Of a DNA stretch of 64,000 bases, positions 57,390 to 64,000 are shown one piece after another. The DNA lies in the NCBI RefSeq assembly GCF_029407905.1, contig NC_073625.1, positions 173,868,240 to 173,932,239 of the forward strand. Direction: 5' to 3'. Each line of letters starts with the position of its first letter. Position 1 is the first letter of the stretch. A program made the position numbers and the translations under genes. This stretch comes from Bubalus kerabau (lineage: Eukaryota > Chordata > Mammalia > Artiodactyla > Bovidae). A model generated the notes under the pieces. It did no database searches. It saw nothing but the letters and a program-made list of their open reading frames with translations, and was not told where the DNA came from.

Positions 57390-59064
57390 ATCGCTGTATT
57401 TTTAGAATCACCAACTGAGGAAATAGGTGAAAATAGGTGTGCCCATGAATCATTAAGAGGAGATGAAGAAGAGGTAGCAAGAATACACAGAAGAACTGTA
57501 CAAAAAATGTTCTTAATGACCCAGATAACCTCTCTGGCACTCACCTACAGCTAGACATCCTGGAGTGTGAAGTCAAATGAGCCTTAAGAACCATGACTAC
57601 AAACAAAGCTAGTAGAGGTGATGGAATTCCAGTTGAACTATTTCAAATCCTAAAAGATGATGCTGTTAAAGTGCTTGATTCAATATGTCAACAAATCAGT
57701 AGTGGCCACAGGACTGGAAAAGGTCAGTTTTCATTCCAATCCCAAAGAAAAGCAATGCCCAAAAATGTTCAAATTACCATACAATTGCACACATTGCACA
57801 TGCTAGCAAGATTATGCTCAAAATCCTTCAAGCTAGGCTTCAAACAGTATGTGAACGGAGAACTTCCAGATGTAAAAGTTGAAATCAGAAAAGTCAGAAG
57901 AACCAGAGATCAAATTGCCAACATCCATTGGATCATAGAAAAAGCAAGGGAATTCCAAAAAAATCTACTTCTGCTTCACTGACTACACTAAAGCCTTTGA
58001 CTGTGTGTATCACCACAAACTGTGGAAAATTCTTAAAAAGATGGAAATATCTGACCACCTTACCTGCCTCCTGAGAAATGTGTATGCAGGTCAAGAAGCA
58101 ACAGTTAGTACTGGACATGGAACAACAGACTGGTTCCAAATAGGAAAAGGAGTACATCGAGGCTGTATATTGTCACCCTGTTTATTTAACTTATATGCAG
58201 AGTACATCATGAGAAATGCTGGACTGGAAGAAACACAAGCTGGAATCAAGATTGCTGGGAGAAATATCAATAACCTCAGATATGCAGATGACACCACCCT
58301 TATGGCAGAAAGTGAAGAGGAACTAAAAAGCCTCTTGATGAAAGTGAAAGTGGAGAGTGAAAACATTGGCTTAAAGCTCAACATTCAGAAAATGAAGATC
58401 ATGGCATCCGGTCCCATCACTTCATGGGAAATAGATGGGGAAACAGTGGAAACAGTGTCAGACTTTATTTTTCTGGGCTCCAAAATCACTACAGATGGTG
58501 ACTGCAGCCATGAAATTAAAAGATGCTTACTCCTTGGAAGGAAAGTTATGACCAACCTAGATAGCATATTCAAAAGCAGAGACATTACTTTGCCAACAAA
58601 GGTTCGTCTAGTCAAGGCTATGGTTTTTCCTGTGGTCATGTATGGATGTGAGAGTTGGACTGTGAAGAAGGCTGAGCGCCGAAGAATTCATGCTTTTGAA
58701 GTGTGGTGTTGGAGAAGACTCTTGAGAGTCCCTTGGACTGCAAGGAGATCCAACCAGTCCATTCTGAAGGAGATCAGCCCTGGGATTTCTTTGGAGGGAA
58801 TGATGCTAAAGCTGAAACTCCAGCACTTTGGCCACCTGATACAAAGAGTTGACTCATTGGAAAAGACTCTGATGCTGGGAGGGACTGGGGGCAAGAGGAG
58901 AAGGGGACGACAGAGGACAAGATGGCTGGATGGCATCACTGACTCAATGGACGTGAATCTGGGTGAACTCCGGGAGTTGGTGATGGACAGGGAGGCCTGG
59001 CGTGCTGCGATTCATGGGGTCACAAAGAGTTGGACACGACTGAGCGACTGATCTGATCTGATAT
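57390..59064 (+). mobile_element. BovB (RTE) LINE, 5'-truncated, ~1.7 kb
   Basis: Sense-strand BovB 3' half running to the diagnostic end GACTGAGCGACTGATCTGATCTGAT at ~59064 (terminal GATCT-type repeats). It lacks the 5' part with the endonuclease domain. It lies just after a Bov-A2 in the 5'-most visible intron of PXYLP1, in antisense orientation to the gene. It is the longest BovB piece in the window. Confidence 0.92.
57593..59051 (+). pseudogene. BovB reverse transcriptase, truncated and frameshifted
   Basis: Two plus-strand frames (57593-57982 and 58005-59051) encode successive parts of the RTE-clade reverse transcriptase. The frame change near 57960 falls in an A-rich run where bases appear to be lost. 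The second frame (348 codons) is uninterrupted. It contains the RT block GCILSPCLFNLYAEYIM, the catalytic NLRYADDTTLMAES (codons at about 58281-58292 encode YADD), the SKITTDGDCSHEIK region, the MYGCESWTVKKAE motif and the C-terminal ELVMDREAWRAAIHGV typical of BovB. The endonuclease is absent and the frames are broken, so no functional protein is expected. The long open frame suggests a relatively recent insertion. Confidence 0.9.
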
Positions 59065-59664
59065 GTATACAAGTACATGTATATTTCTATCATGTCTAGA
59101 TATATCGATACTTTTTTTTTCAAGAAGCGTATTTTCATTTATGATGAAACAACAACCACAGCTAGAGTTGGCCCTTCACCAAAGAAGCCCTTCAGTTTGT
59201 CCTAAACCCACCTTCTTCCTAACAGTTAGGAAGGTCTGGAGCTGCTAACACACAGCTCAAGTGTCCAAAGGTCATTTACCATGGTGGGGAGAATTTGTGC
59301 CAGAGCAAGAGGACAATAAAAAGTACATATCATAATTAGCCTCCAATTAAAATAAATAAATTAATTTAAAAATAAAATAAAGAAGAGGGGGGAAAAAGTA
59401 CATGTCCTAAGGCAGCATGTTAATGACCCAGCCCTTCCAGCCATGTGGCACCCCTCAGTCCTTGATTCTGCTCTTTTATTAAGCGGTACCAGGTGCTGGC
59501 CCCTTGGCCATGCCTGTGGGCACACTCCCTTTGAATCTGGGGCACTTAGCTGAAGCTAAGGAGACATAATATGAGTGACCCTGGGACAGATGGGCATGGG
59601 TCCCTAAGCATCCCAGAGTCCTCACAGTTTGCTGGTTTATTTGAGAGCACATGGGGTAAGGCCT
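59065..59664. other. PXYLP1 intron, little recognised
   Basis: An L1 3'-end scrap lies at 59330-59385 (CCTCCAATTAAAATAAATAA); nothing else recognised. Confidence 0.4.
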
Positions 59665-60115
59665 GATGGAACTGCTATAAGCTGAGTGTTTGCTGTGCTG
59701 TGCTCAGACATGCTCAGTCATGTCCGACTCTTTGTGACCCTATGGACTGTAGCCTGCCAGGCTTCTCTGCCCATGGCATTTTCCCGGCAAGAATATTGGA
59801 GCAGGTTGTCATTACCCATTCCAGGGATCTTCTGGGCCCAGGGACCGAGCTGCATCTCTTGCGTCTTCTGTGCTGGCAGGTAGATTCTTTACCATTCATT
59901 GCACCATTTGGGAAACCCAAGCTGTGTTCATGCTCCCCCAGATTCACATGTTAAAATCCTAACTGCCAGTGTGATGGTATTTGGAGGTGGGGCCTTGGGA
60001 AGTAATTCAGTCAAGAGGGTGGAGTCCTCACGAATGGGATTAGTGCCATTATAAGAGAGATCCCAGAGAGCTGCCACCCCCATTTCTGTGATGTGAGGTT
60101 ACAGCAAAACAGGGG
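59665..60115 (+). mobile_element. MaLR-type LTR split by a Bov-tA
   Basis: GCTATAAGCTGAGTGTTT before the SINE. After it come GATTCACATGTTAAAATCCT, GTGATGGTATTTGGAGGTGG, GGCCTTGGGAAGTAATTCAG and GAATGGGATTAGTGCCATTA, close to the MST/MLT1 (ERVL-MaLR) consensus in sense orientation. Confidence 0.8.
59692..59919 (-). mobile_element. Bov-tA SINE, antisense
   Basis: GCTCAGTCATGTCCGACTCT..GCACCATTTGGGAAACCC, inserted in the MaLR LTR. Confidence 0.9.
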
Positions 60116-62519
60116 CTAAGGGCAGACTTAGGTGTAAGGGAGCATCCTGGGGCTGGAGGATGCGGCTTCTTCTGGCAGGCCTCCCCAGCTCCTCCACTGC
60201 CCTGAGGACACGTAGGAACTCTGCTGATCCCACGCAGCTCATATGTCACTGGGCAAGAAAAAGGAACTGTAGGCGCATCAGAAGGAACAGTAGGCAGTCA
60301 AACAGATGGAAGAATAATGAGGTGTCATGTAGGTGTAAAAAGCTCCACGAACAGACATGAGTGCCCTGGGGCCACTGTATCTCTGTGGCCAACACAATGA
60401 CACAATAGGAGACACCTTTTATTAATAATTAACTTGCTATCAATGGGCACATGTTTTCTTTGTGGTGTGATTTCCCAATAGAAGACTTTATACGCCATCT
60501 GAGGATATGAGTCTCTCCCATTTATGTCTGCTGTACCTGTTTATTGCATCTATAATCACTTTCATCCTGTCATCACATCCATAAACCTTCTTGTATAAAA
60601 AGATGCCAGTGACGTCTCAAGGTCAAAGAATGGCAGAGAACATGACCTCTAAAGCAGTCCCTTGGACCCCCTCACATGCAAAAGCAACTAGCAAATTTCT
60701 TAGAACGAGAGTAAGACAAATCAGATGCTGTTTCATGTAGGCCCCTCCCCGTCTCACCCCCACCCCCCCATCCCTCAATGCACAGAGGAAGGATCCATGT
60801 GCCTCATTACCAAACATCCCTGTAGCTGTGACTAGAATTCAAGCCAAACTGTCTGGTGCTGCTTTTTCCAGCCTTATACCTCACCTCATCCTATGAAGAG
60901 CAACCATCCATCAGGCATGAACCTCAGGCAGAGGCAAGTCAAGGGACTTGCCTGGGGTCACTTGCCCTGTAATCCTGTTGACCTGCTAGGCCTGGTATTT
61001 AGGCATCTCCCATCCAGCTATCCAACATTTATTGAGCATCTACTGGGAATTCTTCAGAGAATAAAAGACTCTGGTTGCTGTCCTTCTGCCAGAGCTTACA
61101 ATCCTGTTGAGGAGGGTGGTAAGGTATTAAATAAGAAAACGGGAGCAGAAAGCATATGGGGAAATGTCCTTCTCCATCACAGTGCCTCTGCACACCCTGG
61201 GGGTTGGTTTGGGGGTCTGGGTGTAGGAATAATGCAGAAACAAACCGGATATAGAAGAGATACTGGGAAGTCACCACAAGAGTGATCAAGAAGAGGCTCA
61301 GAAGAAATACCATTTATCAATAAGTCTCAGCTCAGCAGCCAACTTGATGAACATGTCTGAAGAGCAATGTTTCATCCAACAATGAACTGCTTCTTTTGAT
61401 TTTTATTTATTCTATTGAAGACCCCCATGGGAGAGAGGAAAGGAGAAAAAGAACGAGTCCAGAGTCAGGGTCAGATCATGACCCTAGCCCCTAGGCTGCG
61501 AGCTCCTTCTTGTCTGGCCTTGGTTTCAGGCCCCTTAGTTATTCCACATGCTCAGCGGGTTGTGTGTGTGCAGCCAGTCATCACCTGGGAATCACCGTGA
61601 CTTCACGAAGACAGGTCAGCGCCTCTCTTCCAGGGCACCAAGCCCATGCCCATCTCCAGTTCCTCACTCCCTATGGGGGCTCTGGCCCAGGGCAGGGGAT
61701 AAGAATTTACCAGCTTCCAGGCCTCTTCCCAGCTGCTCTAGCATTCAGAACCCACTGTATGCTGCCCTTTACAGGAGATTCTGATGGAGCACTGTGGGCC
61801 CATTCCTGGCTCAGAGCACTACCTCTCCTTCCCTTCTGTAGACGGCTCCTCTCCCAGGTCAACCCCATGCTGTGGTGGGGGTGGTCATGACCCTTCTCCA
61901 GGACCCTGTCCTTGCCATGCTGGTCCCAGGGATGGGACCTGGCACTAGCCAACTGGGTCAGTAAAGGCCCTTTCCAGGAAAGACAGCTTCCCCACATGGA
62001 AGAATCAGGTGAGCCCAGAAGCCCTGCCTCCTGCCATCCCTGCCCTAGTCATTTAGTTATCCTGCATTGTTATCAACTCTTCCTCTGATTATACAGACAC
62101 CCTGGCAGTTTGAAGTCAGGTATCTAGGATCCGCAGGTGTCCCAGGGCAGGTGGGCAAGTGTTGGCTGACCCGTCTCCACCACTCTGGGCTCAGCTGCCC
62201 CACAGGTCTCACCACTGACTGGACCAGCAAAGAACTTGGTGGGGCCAAGGTGTGGCCCCACCACCTGCTTTTCACCTTCCTAGCTCCAGAGTCTGTTTCA
62301 CCCTTGTTGGGACCTCAGCCCTGGGCTGGTCACCTTCCTAAGTGACTGTAGTCACTTCACCCTTGCATCACTCAAGTCTGTCCTGAGTCAGCCCTGCAGC
62401 CATAGTTCCCTTAAATAGTTCAGCTCACCCAACTATTTAAGGCACCTTCTTATAAGTTAAACACCCCTAGTCCTGTCACCTGATTTCTGCGATTTCTTCC
62501 TCCCCAAAGCTCAAAAGGT
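60116..62519. other. PXYLP1 intron, no recognised exon
   Basis: An L2-like remnant lies at 60985-61130 (CCAACATTTATTGAGCATCT, AGAGCTTACAATCCTGTTGA). The PXYLP1 first coding exon was looked for on the minus strand here and not found. ORFs up to 130 codons show no recognisable domain. Confidence 0.45.
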
Positions 62520-62717
62520 TCTTGAATTCTCTTTATCTGTCTTTAATTTGTGTCAATTTGATTACTATGTGTCTCAATGTGTTCCTCCTTGGGTTTATCA
62601 TGGCTGGGACACTGTGTGCTTCCTGGACTTGGTTAACTATTTCCTTTCACATTTTATTAAGTTTTCAGCTATTAACTCTTTAAATATTTTCTTGGGTCTT
62701 TTCTCTCTTTTCCTTCT

Positions 62718-62996
62718 GCTGCTGCTGCTGCTGCTAAGTCGCTTCAGTCATGTCTGACTCTGTGTGACCCCATAGACGGCAGCCCAACAGGCTCCCCAGT
62801 CCCTGGGATTCTCCAGGCAAGAACACTGGAGTGGGTTGCCATTTCCTTTTTCAATGCATGAAATTGAAAAGTGAAAGTGAAGCCGCTCAGTCATGTCCGA
62901 CTCTTAGCAACCCCATAGACTGCAGCCCACCAGGCTCCTCCGTCCATGGGATTTTCCAGGCAAGAGTACTGGAGTGGGTTGCCACTGCCTTCTCCG
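62718..62996 (-). mobile_element. Bov-A2 SINE, antisense
   Basis: Starts (GCT)n; flanks TTTCCTTCT at 62709-62717 and 62997-63005. Confidence 0.94.
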
Positions 62997-63176
62997 TTTC
63001 CTTCTGGGACCTCTATAATACAAATGTTGGTGTATTTTTATGTTGTCCCAGAGGCTGTCTTTGTTCCTTTTCATTATTTTTTCTATATTTTTTTTGTGGC
63101 ACTGATTTCCACCATTCTGTCTTCCAGAAATTCTGTCTCAGCTCCTCTGCTATTGATTCTTCTAGTGTATTATTCA

Positions 63177-63450
63177 GGAGAAGGCAATGGCACCCCACTC
63201 CAGTACTCTTGCCTGGCAAATCCCATGGACGGAGGAGCCTGGTAGGCTGCAGTCCATGGGGTTGCTAGGAGTCGGACACGACTGAGTGACTTCACTTTCA
63301 CTTTTCACTTTCATGCATTGGAGACGGAAATGGCAACCCACTCCAGTGTTCTTGCCTGGAGAATCCCAGGGACAGAGGAGCCTGGTGGGCTGCCGTCTAT
63401 GGGGTCTCACAGAGTCGGACACGACTGAAGTGACTTAGCAGCAGCAGCAG
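63177..63450 (+). mobile_element. Bov-A2 SINE
   Basis: Dimer with (AGC)n tail. TTCTTCTAGTGTATTATTCA occurs just before it and again after an extra TTAGTTCTTTAG, so the target duplication is about 20 bp with ~12 bp of unexplained sequence between tail and duplication. Confidence 0.93.
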
Positions 63451-63479
63451 TTAGTTCTTTAGTTCTTCTAGTGTATTAT

Positions 63480-63680
63480 TCATCTCTGTTTGTTCTTTAG
63501 TTTTTCATTGGTAAACATTTCTTGCATCTTCTCCATTCTTTTTCTGAGATTCTGGATCAACTTCACTATCATTATTCTGAATTCTTTTTCTGGAAGACTG
63601 CCTATCTCTACTTCATTTAGTTGTTTTTCTGGGGTTTTATCTTGTTCCTTCATCTGGGAGATAACCCTCTGCCTTTTCAT
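63480..63680 (-). pseudogene. L1 ORF1p N-terminal fragment
   Basis: The minus-strand frame begins MKRQRVISQMKEQDKTPEKQ, continues LNEVEIGSLPEKEFRIMIVK and enters a coiled-coil-like stretch (LIQNLRKRMEKMQEMF). This is the conserved start of mammalian L1 ORF1p, the RNA-binding trimeric chaperone of L1. A Bov-A2 at 63177-63450 cuts it off; frame pieces beyond (near 63013-63170) are diverged. Confidence 0.85.
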
Positions 63681-64000
63681 TTTGATTAACTTTCTGGATT
63701 GTGTGGGTTTTGTTCTGCAGGCTGTGGGACTGTAGTTCTTCCTGCTTATTCTGTATTCCCTCTGGTGAATGAGGCTATAAGAGGCTCGTGTAAGCTTCCT
63801 GATGAGAAAGACTGGTGGTGGAAAAAACTGGGTCTTGCTCTGATGGGGAAGACCATGCTCAGTAAAAGTTTAATCCAGTTGTCTGCTGACAGGGGGTTTG
63901 GGGGGTGGAGGCCGCACTCTCCCTGTTAGTTGTTTGGCCTGAGGCGACCCTGCTGTGGAGTCTATGGGCTCTATGGTAGGGCTAATGGTGAACTCCAAGA

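Larger units (their letters stand above)
62520..64000 (-). mobile_element. L1, antisense, 5' UTR and ORF1 region, running off the window
   Basis: In reverse the segment reads from L1 5' UTR-like GC-richer sequence (63690-64000) into ORF1. Two Bov-A2 copies (62718-62996 and 63177-63450) interrupt it. Only the 5' part is inside the window in this orientation, and the left edge near 62520 is approximate. Confidence 0.8.

Noticed and set aside
58005..59051. 348-codon ORF as a host gene
   Set aside because: It is the BovB reverse transcriptase (YADD motif and BovB-specific C-terminus) within a retrotransposon ending in BovB terminal repeats.
55390..64000. Possible first coding exon of PXYLP1
   Set aside because: No minus-strand ATG followed by a hydrophobic anchor of ~26 codons with a phase-1 donor was found; it is probably outside the window.

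Overview
This is a stretch of ruminant (bovid) nuclear genome, not prokaryotic DNA. Three repeat families restricted to ruminants or nearly so occur again and again: the Bov-A2 SINE, the Bov-tA SINE and the BovB (RTE-clade) LINE. Cetartiodactyl CHR-type tRNA-derived SINEs, L1 fragments, mariner elements and endogenous-retrovirus LTRs fill most of the rest. I cannot separate cattle from yak, buffalo, sheep or goat by eye.

Only one protein-coding gene can be demonstrated: PXYLP1 (formerly ACPL2), encoding 2-phosphoxylose phosphatase 1, a Golgi enzyme of proteoglycan linker biosynthesis. It lies on the minus strand. Four coding exons are visible (55231-55389, 54277-54403, 45842-45981, 39819-40756), each with AG/GT borders and matching phases. 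Together they encode residues 27-480 of a 480-residue protein if the absent first coding exon supplies 79 nt. That exon, with the N-terminal membrane anchor, was not found and should lie beyond 64000. The 3' UTR runs from 39818 down to roughly 38.3 kb and contains an old hAT-type transposon fragment.

Layout. 1-31 kb: no coding exon seen; a repeat-rich tract with two mariner copies (one with both ends and its TA duplication), a solo ERV LTR with a 6-bp target duplication (17471-18082), L1 pieces, MaLR-like LTRs, and a hAT-type element at 26.1-27.4 kb interrupted by several younger insertions. 31.6-32.5 kb: a CpG-rich island with NRF1, ZNF143, CCAAT and CACGTG motifs, a probable promoter about 6-8 kb beyond the 3' end of PXYLP1. 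Human gene order (PXYLP1 then ZBTB38, same direction) makes the 5' end of ZBTB38 on the minus strand the leading guess, but no ZBTB38 coding sequence is present. 32.5-38.3 kb: intergenic, repeats. 38.3-64 kb: PXYLP1 3' UTR, exons and introns; its 5'-most visible intron holds a 1.7-kb BovB with a long but frameshifted reverse-transcriptase ORF, and an antisense L1 running off the window end.

I found no evidence for a new multi-gene system. The unusual signals are structural scars of retrotransposition: a Bov-tA flanked by 62-bp direct repeats (51.5-51.8 kb), a 58-bp insertion that begins with an inverted copy of its own flank (21.5 kb), a 5'-inverted BovB forming a perfect 19-bp hairpin stem (33.85 kb), a triple Bov-A array inside one target duplication (26.35 kb), and a Bov-A2 plus a BovB fragment at one target site (5.5-6.1 kb). 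Repeat family names come from recognising consensus sequences by eye, and most repeat edges without a stated target duplication are uncertain by tens of bases.
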